Notes under the pieces: model-generated | Seen by the model: the letters and a program-made list of their open reading frames with translations, nothing else | Told to the model about the DNA's origin: nothing | Database searches by the model: none | Source of the DNA: Bacteroidota bacterium | GTDB lineage: Bacteria; Bacteroidota; Ignavibacteria; Ignavibacteriales; Ignavibacteriaceae | Length of the DNA stretch: 64,000 bases | Assembly: GCA_021777835.1 (NCBI GenBank) | Contig: JAJYDC010000005.1 | Coordinates: 62,001-126,000 of the forward strand | Reading direction: 5' to 3' | Program-made: the position numbers and the translations under genes | Part shown: positions 43,915-55,500 of the stretch, one piece after another | How positions within the stretch are numbered: the first letter of the stretch is position 1 | Layout: the number at the start of each line of letters is the position of its first letter

Positions 43915-45759
43915 ATGAAAAATAGCACTACATATAGCGAAGATTTTGAAAGCAAGGAACTTGGCGAAATTGCCATGTCAAAATTTAAGAGTTTAGCTAA
44001 GGAATATTTTCAAGTCGAAATCTCGTCTGCGGTTGATTTTGCAAAAGTCATGAAGGATAGTGTGCGCTTTTACAGTTTTAATTTACCTAATGAAATAAGT
44101 GAGAATTTTATTCGCTTTGAAGAAGCTCCCTTATATTGGATTTTTAGATCGCCGACTATTATTCAAGTTGAAGAATTTTATAAGCTATCAATTTCTAATA
44201 TAAGCGGGCAAAATTATTACAAAACGATTATAGATTTCTATTCTAAATGGTTATTGATTAAATCCGATGATGAAAAGAGATATTTTTCATCATCAGCAAT
44301 TAACTATATAGAAAAAAGATCAAACAGTAATAACTTTCTACCGTTGGTATTGCATGCATTATTATTGTCCTTTGATCCCAATTTTTTTGATCCGCTAAAG
44401 TCATTTGAATTATTAGAGAGAGCAAAAGAAAATGTTAACCAAAGTGAATTTGGCGATTCAATAAAGGTTGAATTAACATATCTTTTGAATACTTATGAAG
44501 GGTTTATTTTTCTAAAGCAAAATGAGTATGCCCTAGCGCTAAATTATTTCAATGCAGCAATAGCGTCAAAACCATATGGAATAACGGCAAAATTTTATTC
44601 CGCATACTCATCGGCATTAACCAGGAACGGTGAATTCCCTGAAGAGGCTTTGTCCGATCTTTTTGGTTATGATACTTTGCGAATCGAATATGCCATTGAG
44701 AAAAATGATTTTAATATGCTCGAATATTTTATTAGTAATCCTATATTTACCAAAATTCTGCAATCGAAAAACATATCACATACTTACGAACAAATATCTA
44801 ACTTCTTAAGAAATACTAAAGCTACTAATCAATACGATCTTAATAAGATAAAAGTAAATCTCAATAACTTCAAAAATCTAAATTTGTTAGAGTATTACAC
44901 AGATGAAGTTAATTCCAATATTGCATACCTGGAGAAAATAATTTCCAACTATTCAAAAAGTGAAAATGTAATATTTAAAGGTGTCGCAGGTAAACTTCAG
45001 CAAAAATTTGTTCAAACCATAGACTTCATAACAAACAGAATAAAAGATAAGCATAATGCCGAAATAGCTTCAAAACTTGAGATATATGAAAGTGAGATAA
45101 GAAGCAAATTAAATGAAATTCAGGTGCTTACGCAAAACCGGGAGGAGAGCAAGCAAAGAATTAAGGAAAAAATTAATAACACTCTAAAGCTTATTGAAAA
45201 AAGAACCGCCGACAATATTGCGATAGTTGAAGAAAAAATAAACAATTTGCAAGCGGTCCCAAGTTTTGATCCGAAAGCATCATTCCAAAATGCTATGACC
45301 TATAACTTTATTCTCTCATTTACTGTGTTTTTATTGGGTGGGTGCGCGGGATATTCAAATAGCGGTTTGACAGACTCATTAACGTTCAACAATATTCTGA
45401 GCGTTATTATAGTAGACGGGTTGAAGTGGGGAGTAATTGCTTTTGCAGTAGGACTGATCGTTTCAGTAATATTTGCTGGTCTGGCAGTTATGGAAGGCAG
45501 TAGTCAAAAGCAAAAATTACTGCAGGCTATAAATAGTCTTAAAAAGGAAAAGGAATATCAGATTGATTATTTTAAAAAAGAAGCAGAGCACAATGAGAAA
45601 ATAGGCGAAGAGAGATTTATTAAAAATATTGAAGATAAGAAAAGATATATCGAGAAATTAAAAAATGAAAAGAATACACTTTTTGATAAATATAAAGCTG
45701 AAGCAGATAAAAAATATAATGAAGAATGCACCCCACTACTAAAGCTTATCGAATTCTAG
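43915..45759 (+). CDS. TPR/coiled-coil membrane protein of unknown function
   Basis: 614 residues without a recognised family. The N-terminal 320 residues are helical with TPR-like repeats (LNTYEGFIFLKQNEYALALNYF near 185-205). A long Lys/Glu-rich coiled coil runs from about 330 to 450. Two transmembrane helices follow, about 463-483 (NFILSFTVFLLGGCAG) and 503-525 (GVIAFAVGLIVSVIFAGLAV), and a second coiled coil completes the C-terminus (530-605). Both large parts should be on the same side of the membrane, with a short hairpin crossing. A scaffold role is possible. It is divergent from the GT87 gene. Confidence 0.7.
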   Translation: MKNSTTYSEDFESKELGEIAMSKFKSLAKEYFQVEISSAVDFAKVMKDSVRFYSFNLPNEISENFIRFEEAPLYWIFRSPTIIQVEEFYKLSISNISGQNYYKTIIDFYSKWLLIKSDDEKRYFSSSAINYIEKRSNSNNFLPLVLHALLLSFDPNFFDPLKSFELLERAKENVNQSEFGDSIKVELTYLLNTYEGFIFLKQNEYALALNYFNAAIASKPYGITAKFYSAYSSALTRNGEFPEEALSDLFGYDTLRIEYAIEKNDFNMLEYFISNPIFTKILQSKNISHTYEQISNFLRNTKATNQYDLNKIKVNLNNFKNLNLLEYYTDEVNSNIAYLEKIISNYSKSENVIFKGVAGKLQQKFVQTIDFITNRIKDKHNAEIASKLEIYESEIRSKLNEIQVLTQNREESKQRIKEKINNTLKLIEKRTADNIAIVEEKINNLQAVPSFDPKASFQNAMTYNFILSFTVFLLGGCAGYSNSGLTDSLTFNNILSVIIVDGLKWGVIAFAVGLIVSVIFAGLAVMEGSSQKQKLLQAINSLKKEKEYQIDYFKKEAEHNEKIGEERFIKNIEDKKRYIEKLKNEKNTLFDKYKAEADKKYNEECTPLLKLIEF

Positions 45760-45880
45760 ACTTTTCAAAATTAATCTCAATTAATACAATGTCTTAGCTC
45801 ATTTTATTGCAAAACACATTTTTCAAAGCTTTGCATAGGTATTTATCCCCAAAGATGCATATAATTCAAGGAATGTTCTA

Positions 45881-45911
45881 TTTGAAGAAAGCTTTAATTG
45901 TCATATCTTTG
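45881..45911 (+). promoter_or_regulatory. Bacteroidota-type promoter of rhlE-ywbE
   Basis: TTTG (45881-45884), 19 bases, then TATCTTTG (45904-45911): a perfect match to TTTG-N19-TAnnTTTG. It lies about 135 bases before the rhlE start, leaving a long leader. Confidence 0.8.
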
Positions 45912-45921
45912 TGGTGTAGTT

Positions 45922-46029
45922 ATGAAAAGTTTGCCTCAGAAAATTTTGTTGCCTGCTTGTCCTAATGCAATATTCAATAACCCGACCGTTGATTTAAAAC
46001 ATAAGAAATTTTTTACCCGCCGGTCTTAA
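45922..46029 (+). CDS. Short leader ORF upstream of rhlE (35 codons)
   Basis: An ATG 10 bases past the promoter box opens a 35-residue frame (starts MKSLPQKILLPACPN, ends FFTRRS) that stops 18 bases before rhlE. There is no clear ribosome-binding site. GACCG near 45984 and CGGTC at 46021-46025 could pair within the leader. It may be a regulatory leader peptide or only untranslated RNA. Confidence 0.3.
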   Translation: MKSLPQKILLPACPNAIFNNPTVDLKHKKFFTRRS

Positions 46030-46046
46030 AAAGAAAGACTAATTTA

Positions 46047-47345
46047 ATGTCATTCGAAAATTTAAACCTTATAAAGCCAATACAAAAAGCATTAGCTGAA
46101 GAAGGTTATACTCATCCAACCCCTATTCAAAGTCAAGCAATCCCGGTTATACTAGAGAGAAAAGATATACTCGGCTGCGCTCAAACCGGAACAGGCAAAA
46201 CCGCTGCCTTTGCCGCCCCTATTCTTCAGATACTTTATGCTGAAATGCCTACCGGCAAATATAGAAGAACAATAAAATCGTTAATACTTACACCAACGAG
46301 AGAACTTGCCGTACAAATCGAAGAAAGCTTTAAAACTTACGGAAAATATACCGGTCTAAGAAGCACTGTTGTTTTCGGTGGAGTTTCACAAACAAGACAG
46401 ACCGACATCTTAAGAAATGGCGTTGACATTCTTATTGCAACCCCCGGCAGACTGCTCGACCTTATGAATCAAAACTATATTTCTCTAAAGGATATAAAAT
46501 TATTTGTTCTTGATGAAGCTGACCGCATGCTTGATATGGGATTTATAAATGATATTAAAAAAGTAATTGCAAGGCTGCCTGTTAAAAGGCAATCATTGTT
46601 TTTTTCTGCAACAATGCCGCCTGAAATTGTAAAGTTTGCACGCACTATTTTGTCAGATCCTGTTAAAATTGAAGTAACCCCGGAATCGCCGGCGGTTGAA
46701 GCTATTAAACAGGGAGTTTATTTCGTTGCTAAGCCGGATAAGAAAGCTCTTTTGATTCATATATTAAAAAACGAAGCAATTGATTCCGCACTTGTCTTTA
46801 CGCGTACCAAGCACGGCGCCGATCAAGTGACAAAAAGTTTGAACAGCGCAAAAATTCATGCTGAAGCTATTCACGGGAATAAATCTCAGAATGCACGTCA
46901 GACCGCATTGAATAATTTTAAGTCAAAAAGAACGAGAGTACTTGTTGCGACGGATATAGCCGCACGCGGAATTGATGTTGATAAACTTTCACACGTAATA
47001 AATTTTGAAATGCCCGATGTATCCGAAACATACGTGCACCGCATCGGACGAACCGGAAGAGCCGGCTTAAGCGGAGTAGCCTTATCATTCTGCGACGCAG
47101 ATGAGAGGTCACAATTGAGAGATATAAATAGACTTATTAATATTCCGATACCGGTTATTAAAGATCATCCCTTTGCTCAAATTGAGAGAGAGATAGTTCA
47201 TAATAAACCTGAGCCGAACAATACTCATTTAGGGAGAAACAAAACGGGAATAGATTTTAACCCTGAAGACGCAGCTAAAAGAAATAAAAGAAGATGGTTC
47301 GGAAAGAGCAAGAGCTATGGACGGAACGAAACGCGCAAATATTAA
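46047..47345 (+). CDS. rhlE: DEAD-box RNA helicase, RhlE-like
   Basis: 432 residues. All motifs are present: Q motif YTHPTPIQSQAIP, AQTGTGKTAAF (I), PTRELAVQ (Ia), LDEADRMLDMGF (II), SATMPPE (III), VATDIAARGIDV (V) and HRIGRTGRAG (VI). The C-terminal basic tail (about 375-432, KRNKRRWFGKSKSYGRNETRKY) binds RNA. RhlE-type helicases remodel structured RNA in ribosome assembly and decay. The final 29 bases overlap the start of ywbE, so the two are translationally linked. Confidence 0.95.
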   Translation: MSFENLNLIKPIQKALAEEGYTHPTPIQSQAIPVILERKDILGCAQTGTGKTAAFAAPILQILYAEMPTGKYRRTIKSLILTPTRELAVQIEESFKTYGKYTGLRSTVVFGGVSQTRQTDILRNGVDILIATPGRLLDLMNQNYISLKDIKLFVLDEADRMLDMGFINDIKKVIARLPVKRQSLFFSATMPPEIVKFARTILSDPVKIEVTPESPAVEAIKQGVYFVAKPDKKALLIHILKNEAIDSALVFTRTKHGADQVTKSLNSAKIHAEAIHGNKSQNARQTALNNFKSKRTRVLVATDIAARGIDVDKLSHVINFEMPDVSETYVHRIGRTGRAGLSGVALSFCDADERSQLRDINRLINIPIPVIKDHPFAQIEREIVHNKPEPNNTHLGRNKTGIDFNPEDAAKRNKRRWFGKSKSYGRNETRKY

Positions 47346-47511
47346 ACCCGGCGCACATGTTGAGATAGTGCTAAAAGAAGACCAATCTACCGGTAAACTT
47401 ACCGGTGGTTTTGTCAAAGATATTCTTACCAATTCTAGAGTACATCATCACGGCATTAAAGTACGCCTTGAAACCGGCGAAGTAGGTCGAGTAAAGAAAA
47501 TATTAGAATAA
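47317..47511 (+). CDS. ywbE: YwbE family protein
   Basis: 64 residues matching the small YwbE (DUF2196) family: NIKPGAHVEIVLKEDQ (9-24), GKLTGGFVKDILTNS, HHHGIKVRLE and GEVGRVKKIL. The fold is a small beta-barrel and the function is unknown. It starts inside the rhlE coding end (29-base overlap, other frame), a coupling that hints at an RNA-related role with the helicase. Confidence 0.93.
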   Translation: MDGTKRANIKPGAHVEIVLKEDQSTGKLTGGFVKDILTNSRVHHHGIKVRLETGEVGRVKKILE

Positions 47512-47769
47512 AAAATCTTTTTCAACGTTAGCCATTGCCAATAATTTTAACCTTGCAAAAGTATCCTGTGTTTTTCCATATAATTTTATGTCTTGCACAA
47601 TTAACTTTGTCTCTCCATTTTGAGTAATAATCAAAGTCTTTATATTATTCACAAATCAATATTGTTGGTTTGATAAATACATCTTATTGCAATAATTCAT
47701 TCACATAGGCTTGATTATTTTGTTAATTGTAATTACATTGTAGATACGTAAATCAATAAAAGGTAGTAT

Positions 47770-48027
47770 ATGAAAACCAAAGTTGTAAAAATTGGTAATT
47801 CACGTGGTATAAGAATCCCAAAATCGATTATTGAGGAAAGCGGTCTTAAAAGTGAAGTTGAACTTGAAGTTATAAATGGACAAATAATTATCAAATCCTT
47901 GTTCCAAAACAGAGATTCCTGGGATTCTGCTTTCAAGAAAATGGCAAAAAATAGAGATGACATTTTGTTAGATACTAATACATTAGCCGAACAATCAACA
48001 TGGGATAAGGAAGAATGGGAGTGGTAA
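47770..48027 (+). CDS. mazE: MazE-type antitoxin (AbrB-fold)
   Basis: 85 residues. The N-terminal swapped-hairpin domain MKTKVVKIGNSRGIRIPKSI is the typical AbrB/MazE DNA-binding fold. The C-terminus (about 55-85, ending STWDKEEWEW) is acidic and aromatic, as in tails that bind the toxin groove. It represses the operon and neutralises the toxin. AAAGGTAG lies just before the ATG. The toxin gene begins at the base after its stop. Confidence 0.93.
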   Translation: MKTKVVKIGNSRGIRIPKSIIEESGLKSEVELEVINGQIIIKSLFQNRDSWDSAFKKMAKNRDDILLDTNTLAEQSTWDKEEWEW

Positions 48028-48348
48028 ATGTTTTCTCGTTTTGAAATCCATATTGTTAATCTGGATCCAACAATCGGAAGTGAGATTAAAAAGACTCGTC
48101 CGTGTATAATAATTTCCCCAAACGAAATGAATTACAATATCTCTACTGTAATTATTGCGCCTCTCACATCGAAGCTAAGAAATTATCCTACACGCATTCC
48201 TTGCAAAGTAGAAGGTAAGCAAGGCCAAATCGTATTAGATCAAATCAGAACGGTTGATAAATCAAGACTTGTTAAAAAGATAGATACATTAAATAAATTA
48301 ACACAAATAAAAGTCCTGAAAGTTTTAAAAGAAATGTTCTCAGAATAA
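48028..48348 (+). CDS. mazF: MazF/PemK-type mRNA interferase toxin
   Basis: 106 residues. FEIHIVNLDPTIGSEIKKTRPCIIIS is the conserved start with the catalytic Arg in KTRP; VIIAPLTSK holds the conserved Thr, and GQIVLDQIRTVDKSRL the later strand and helix. MazF cuts single-stranded RNA at short sequences. Length is normal. Directly downstream a further short frame (48345-48464) continues, out of frame. Confidence 0.94.
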   Translation: MFSRFEIHIVNLDPTIGSEIKKTRPCIIISPNEMNYNISTVIIAPLTSKLRNYPTRIPCKVEGKQGQIVLDQIRTVDKSRLVKKIDTLNKLTQIKVLKVLKEMFSE

Positions 48349-48464
48349 ACAACAAATACCTCAAGCAGCTAATAAAAGACATAGAACAAAGTGCACATGA
48401 AAAACTCCACAACTGGAACCTTGCGGAGAAAATGGCGAAAGAAATATTGGAGGATTGGGGGTAG
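48345..48464 (+). pseudogene. Possible 3' remnant of an unrecognised gene
   Basis: A 39-codon frame without a start (KYLKQLIKDIEQSAHEKLH, then MAKEILEDWG and TAG) follows the MazF stop by overlap. It looks like the helical C-terminus of a protein whose front is missing. Chance is possible. Confidence 0.25.
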
Positions 48465-48528
48465 AGAATTAAAAGGACTTATTTTCCGGTTGTTGGTATT
48501 TTAGGACCAAGATAGGTTAGCAATATCC

Positions 48529-49053
48529 TCAACTTTTTACTTTTTGCTTTTGCCTTTTTTCTTTGATTTTCTCAACAAACTTCCCCATTTGCCGAATCAG
48601 TTTTTCATCTTGATCTGTCATGGTGGTGAATGTAACATCTTCGGCTGAAGTATCTTTAGCTTTTATTCCTGGCGCAAATGTAAATATGGCTTCTTTTACA
48701 TTAAATTTTACAAATTTTAATTCCAGTTTTGTGATTTTTGTCCCGAATATTGCATTCATTTTTGTTACCAATCGGGCAATTCCTTTCTTCGCAATTTCAG
48801 GATCTATATCGTAGGCTTGTACTCTCCTGAATTGCTCAAAATACAACGTTAAAGTATCATTTTGTTTCTTTATTTCTTGCCCGAATGTCTTGACTAATAA
48901 ATAATTTTGAGTTTCATCGATCTGGGAACTAAATTTTTTACCCCAGGATATCGCGGTTGGCTTTGTTATTTTTATTTTATTACAAATTTGGTCGTAGGTA
49001 AATCCCGCTGCCCGCAATTCAATAAATCGTTTGTGAAGTTCCAATTTGTCCAT
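48529..49053 (-). CDS. Helix-turn-helix protein of unknown function
   Basis: 174 residues. Residues about 5-40 (HKRFIELRAAGFTYDQICNKI, then TKPTAISWGKKF) form a helix-turn-helix of the kind found in transposase-like and phage small-subunit proteins. The middle is beta-rich without motifs and the C-terminus is a Lys-rich helix (EKIKEKRQKQK). The ATG at 49053 is preferred over one four codons upstream, since GGGGGC then serves as the ribosome-binding site. It may be a mobile-element relic or a regulator. It ends about 180 bases from the MazEF pair. Confidence 0.6.
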   Translation of the reverse strand: MDKLELHKRFIELRAAGFTYDQICNKIKITKPTAISWGKKFSSQIDETQNYLLVKTFGQEIKKQNDTLTLYFEQFRRVQAYDIDPEIAKKGIARLVTKMNAIFGTKITKLELKFVKFNVKEAIFTFAPGIKAKDTSAEDVTFTTMTDQDEKLIRQMGKFVEKIKEKRQKQKVKS

Positions 49054-49538
49054 ATAAGCCCCCATTTTGAAAGTTAAATAATAGTTAAAAATACAGTAAT
49101 ATTTTTACATCCAAAATTAATAAAAGGAAAAAAAAAGTAAAATAATATCAAAAAAGAATTAAAAAAATATATTCAAAAGTAAAACAATAGTATAGTCCAA
49201 TTTTCCAAAATCTTTGTTTTTAGCTCAAATCTCAAACATTTTAATTTTTTTTCTAAAAATCCCCAATTTTTTCTCAATTTTTAAGCTCTCTAACAATAAG
49301 AGTTTTATAAATCTCCTTACCTTTAATTCGAAATTATTCAAAATTGGCTAAAATTAGCCAACATAAGGAAAGAAGCCAACCGAAATATCATTAATAGCCT
49401 TAAAAATCAATTATTTGTAGTGGTATAATATTGGAGTTAGAAGCCACGAATGTTAGGTGTTTATAGTTATATATTTTAAAAAACCTTAACAGAGATGATA
49501 TTAAGAATAATTTATTTTTTAATCACAAGAAAAGTTAA
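49054..49538. other. AT-rich intergenic region with an 18-bp palindrome
   Basis: About 485 bases before the giant glycosyltransferase gene. It is very AT-rich. TTGGCTAA-AA-TTAGCCAA at 49344-49361 is a perfect palindrome and could be an operator. TATAAT at 49424-49429 might be a -10 box, but no -35 box is at the right distance. Confidence 0.5.
49344..49361. promoter_or_regulatory. Perfect 18-base palindrome, possible operator
   Basis: TTGGCTAA, AA, TTAGCCAA: a perfect 8-bp dyad, 178 bases before the start of the giant gene. No matching regulator is known. Confidence 0.35.
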
Positions 49539-52500
49539 ATGATGAGTAATAGCTCCATTTCATTTATTGAGCAGCTAATTAATGCAGGTGAGTATGAAAA
49601 AGCAGAAACTGCCTGTATAGAATTACTTGATAAGAACGAAAATAATGCAGAGGCTTTTAGTAAGCTTGGAGAAATTTATTTGTCCCAGAGTAAGGATATC
49701 GAGGCGCAAATATTTTTTGAAAAGGCTGAAAAGATTGATCCAAACTATTTACCAACGCAAGAGAAACTGAATTCATTAAAGTCGCTTCTTAATAAGTCCT
49801 CTAATGATTATAATTCCTTAATTAAAGAGCAATTCAATAAGAATGCAGTAAATTTTTCAGCCTCAATTATAAATGAGCCTAATATAATGGAGAATAATCC
49901 AATAGAACATTCCTTAATAAGTAATACTAAGGATACAAAAAATTTATCATTAAAATTTAGTTTTAATTCTGAGGAGAAGGAACAAAAACTTGTTAGAAAA
50001 CTTATAAAAAAGGGAATGACTATTTTTGATGTCGGTGCTAATATCGGAGACTATACAAAATTATTTAGCTTGTTGACAGGAGATGATGGAAATGTGCATT
50101 CTTTCGAAGCTTCCTATCAAACATATAAAAAGCTCAAAAAGATAAAAGAGGATTATGGACTTAATAATATCTTTTTTGAGAATGTTGCTGTCTATTCCGA
50201 TAATACAGAAGTCACACTTAATGAGTTTCAAGAGGAATATAGTGCATGGAATAGTATTGGATTTCCCGTAATGGACGATCCAAATAATCCACAAAAGATT
50301 GTACCTATAATTTTTTCAAATAAAGTAAGAGCTATAAAGATTGATTCATATTGCAAAGAAAGAAATATTAGTACAATAGATTATTTAAAAATTGATATAG
50401 AAGGTGCTGAAATTTATGCCCTTAAGGGGGCTTCAGAACTATTAAAAGAGAAAAAAATTAAATATTTACAATTTGAAATATCTCAAAAAATGCTTGAAGG
50501 AATAGAAGTAGAAGCTATTGATGTTTTCAACTTCCTTCATTCAATGGATTATGAATGTCATGAAATTACTGAAGAGGGAGAAATAGGAGAAAGGGCTTTA
50601 GGCTCTTCATCTTTTTATGAAAACTATATTGCATTCCCGATTGTCATTCATTCCAATATAATTCCGCCAGAGATCAAGGATGATGAATTTTATTATCTGA
50701 TTCAAAAATTATCGAGAGAGGAAAATATTCACTCAGTTCTTGAAATCGGATCATCTTCCGGCGGAGGTAGCACCGAGGCATTTGTGAAAGGACTACGGGA
50801 AAATCAGAATCATCCTCAGCTATTTTGTATGGAGATCGAACCTGATCGATTTGAGAATTTATATTTTACATATCAACGTGATTCTTTTGTTCATTGTTAT
50901 AACGTATCATCGGTTGATAGCTCCAAATTGCCTACTGAAAACGATGTTACAGAATTCTATCGGTTGATAAAAACGAATTTAAATTTTTATCCCTTGGACC
51001 AGGTCCTTGGTTGGCTACGTCAAGACAAAAAAAATATTGAAAAAATTGGAACTGAACAAGCTTCTGGTATAGCTTTGATAAAGCAGAAGAACAAAATTGA
51101 TGTTTTTGATATGGTGTTAATAGACGGTTCTGAATTTACGGGTGAAGCCGAGCTCGGAGAAGTGTATGGCGCTCGTATCTTACTCCTAGACGATATAATT
51201 GCTTATAAAAACTATCGTAATTTTATCCGCTTGATAAATGATCCAAACTATACTTTAATAGCTTCAAATCAAAACCTAAGAAATGGATATGCAGTTTTTA
51301 AAAAAAATGATAAAAGGTGGAAGGAAAGGAAAGAAGGAGCCATTGTTAGTAATCAGAGAAATCATAATTTACTACCAATTCACTTTTTTACAATAGTTTT
51401 AAACGGTAAACCTTTTATCGAGTATCATATAAATGTATTTAAAAAATTACCCTTTAAATGGCATTGGCATATTGTAGAAGGCGTAGCTGATTTAATTAAC
51501 GATACAGCATGGAGCTTAAAAAACGGAGCAAATATTTCTGATGAATTTCACAAAAATGGTTTAAGCAATGATGGTACTACCGAATATCTCAAGGAGTTGA
51601 AGAAACTTTATCCTCAAAATATTACTATATATAGGAAAGAAATCTATCAATTCTGGAAGGGTAAATTGGAAATGGTAAATGCTCCACTTTCTGAGATAAA
51701 AGAAGAATGCCTGCTTTGGCAAGTAGATGTTGATGAATTATGGACATTAGATCAGATTGTTCAGAGTAGACAACTTTATGTTAATAATCCGCAAAAAACG
51801 GCTTCATACTATTTATGCAATTTTTTTGTAGGTGAAAGACTTTTTATTTCAAGCACAAATACTTACGGCAATCACACAGAATATGAATGGCTAAGGACCT
51901 GGAGATATAAACCGGGAGATAAATGGATTTCGCATGAACCACCTGCTCTAAGCCGTATAGATTATTCGGGGGAATGGATAGATGTCGGAAAGATTAATCC
52001 TTTTAAGCATTCTGTTACTAAGCATCATAATTTAATTTTCCAGCATTACGCTTACGTTTTGCCTGAACAATTGATGTTCAAAGAAAAATATTACGGATAT
52101 AATAATGCATTGAGCCAGTGGAAAGGTTTGCAAAAGGAAACTCACTTCCCACAACAATTGAAAAATTATTTTTCCTGGGTAACGGATGAAGCCATAGTTG
52201 ATAAAATAGATAAATTCAATATCTCACCGCTGGCTACTATTAAAAATGGAAAATGGTTTGTTAAAATTAATAATACAAAGGAAGTTATATACAAGAAAAT
52301 TTTATTTATAAGGACAGATGCAATTGGGGATAATGTATTAGCTTCTATTATTCTTAAAGGAATTAAAGAAAAGTTTCCCAAGAGTGAGATTACAGTTTTT
52401 TGCGAAGAGCATATTACTATTTTATATAAATATTCTCCTTATGTTAAAAATATTATTGGGATAGATAAAAAGAAATTTTATGAAGAACCAGATTATAAAT

Positions 52501-55500
52501 CTACAATTATTTCAAATTTAAATAGCTATCACTTCGATGTTGCCATTAACTCAGTTTATTCAAGTGAAGCAATTACAGATATAATAATGTTAGCGTGTGG
52601 AGCTAAGCAAACCATTAGAATAGACGGTAACTATGAAAATAGCACCCAGCAGAGGGTTATGGAAGCAAGAGAATTATCAACGTTTGTAATATTAACAACC
52701 GAAAATCGGACAAGCGAGATAGATCGGCATAAAGAATTTTTAAACGGTTTAGGTATTGAGGCAAGAAATCTTACTCCCGAAATTTGGCTAAGTAAAGAGG
52801 ATGAAAAATTTGCAGATCAATTTTTCGACGAAAACGACTTCAATCCAGAAAAGACTATAAGTTTATTTCCATTTACGCAATGGCCTATAAAGGATTTTGA
52901 AAATTTTCGGTATTTATTATCATCACCAATTCTTGATGATTTTAAATTCATAATATTAGGGGGGGGGAGTAATTCTGAAAGAGCAAAACCTCTTCTCAAT
53001 TTATACCCAAATAAAGTCTACAGTCTTGTTGGGGAAATAGACCTTTTGAAAACTGCTGCAATTATCAAGAAATCAAGATTACTGATTGGCGCAGATTCGT
53101 CTGGGCCTCATATTGCTTGTGCTGTTAGTACTCCAAATGTTGTTATTATGGGGGGAGGGCACTTCGGTAGATTTTTTCCCTATTCCGAATTGACATCTAT
53201 AATAACCTTACCTTTATCTTGTTACGGATGCAATTGGCAATGTAGATTTGAAAGAGCTTATTGCGTAAAGGACAATGATCTTGAACTAGTCCTTCTGGCA
53301 ATTGAAAATATATTAAGAAGTAAGTCAATAAAACCTAGAATATATTATAATGAATTGGTGAATGAAAATAGAAGGGATATGATTTCTAAAATGTATGCTA
53401 AGTTTTTATCACTGGACAAAGTTGAAATTATTGAAGTAAAAAAGCATAACATTTTACAGTATTCTAAGAAACTTCTTTTTTTAGCTGAGGAAGCGATTCA
53501 ATCAGGTAAATACATTGATGGAAAATTTTTATTAGAAAATATATTACAGGTGGATAGTTCAAATATTGATGCCCTAAACGATTTAGCTGTTATAGAAATT
53601 TTAATCAAAAATTGGGAAACTGCTTCCAAATATCTTAACCAAGTAATTGAAATTGATCCACACAATAAAACAGGATTTAAAAATAGTAATTATTTAAAGG
53701 AAAATTTTTCTAATCAAATAAGTGTAAAAATTGAAAAAAAAGTCTTAAAAAGAGAACAAGAAAATAATGCAAAATTACTTTCGATTATCGTTCAAGGTAA
53801 GAACGACAATTATATGGGAAATTTTATTTGGAGACTGTCTACCAATATCAATAAAGTTTGCCAAAATTTGCAAGAATTAAATTTGACAGAAAGTGTTGAG
53901 CTAATATTAGTCGATTGGGGTAGTGAAACCAGATTGATTACAAAGCTATCTCTTACTGAAGAAGCTAAAGGACTATTGAAAATTATAACAGTAAACAAAG
54001 AGATTGCAGACAAATATAATCGTGATTCTCATTATTCAATGGTTCACGCTATTAATACAGGTATAAGACGGGCAGCAGGCAAATTCGTCCTTTTCTGCGA
54101 CGGGGACACTTATATTCCTTTTAAGAGTATGGAAAAATTAATTGAAAACATTCAAAACGAAAAATTTTTAGAAGATTATATAAACCATTCACTTTTTATG
54201 GGGTCTAGATTTCATATTCCTAAAGCCTTTCAACTTTCAAATCCTAATTTGCAAGAATTAGATACATATATAGATCAAAATCAATCCTCCTTTGTCCATG
54301 ATAAAATTAGTTTGAGTAATTTCTTAGGAACCGCAACGGCATATTTAATGAGGCGTGAAATGTGGTTTGAATGCCGTGGTTTTGATGAATCATTGATTTA
54401 CTGGGGATGGTTTGATATTGATCTTTTCCATAGAATAAAAAGTAAATATAGAATATATGATTTTGAAGATTTTAGCGTTCCCCTTTTTCATTTGGAACAT
54501 TATAATAATTCTGAAGGCAGAGATATTATGAAAGAGAATCCTCGGAAAATTAATCCTGAAATTCTATCTTTTTTCTTTGCGCCGAACAATGATGATTGGG
54601 GATTGGCTAATGAAAATCTTAGGCTTGAAAATTTTGAACAAACCAAAGTAAGTTCAAAAACCGAAATTTCAAATTTTGACTTAAACGAAATCAAATTGCC
54701 AGAAGATGAACAAAATAAATTTCAAGAAGCAAGTGTAAACATTAAAAACATACGAAGTTTTAATTTCGATTTGGATCAACACAACCATATAAAAAGACCT
54801 TTGACAGTAAATTTAAGTAAAGCGGATAAGAATAACTCAACAAATATTATTAAAAACAAAATAATTATAGACGGAATAATTTTTCAATTACAACGTAATA
54901 TGCATTCTGAAATTAGTTGTTATTGGAAATCTATGCTGTCTAAACTATCAAAGTCTTCAATAGCAGAATCAATTTTATTATTAGATCGTGGGTCAACAGC
55001 TCCATATATTCCTGGAATAAATAAAAGAATGATCTTGCCATTTACCGGATTTGCTCATAGTCAAGCTGACTCAAAATATTTACAAGACATATATGAAGAA
55101 GAAGATGGTAAAATCTTCATATCTACGTACTATTCATTTCCATTAAGCGGCGCTTCAATAGTAATGGTACATGATTTTAATCAAGAAATTACAAATTTAC
55201 CTGGAAAGTTTTGGATAGATATGTGGAATTCCGTAAAAAGTACAATAAATTCTGCATTTGCATATATTTCTGTGTCTCATTCTGCTGCAAGTGATTTATA
55301 CAGGTTATTCGATATCGGATCAACTAAGAATGTATATGTCATCCCTAATGCAGCAAATGATAATTTCCGAAAAAATTCTCCTCAAGCAATTGATAGCTTC
55401 AAAAAAAAATATAATATAACAAAACCTTATTTTTTAGTTTATGACGATAGATTATTTAATATGAACAATATTAAGTTTATTAAAGGTTTTATTGAATTAA

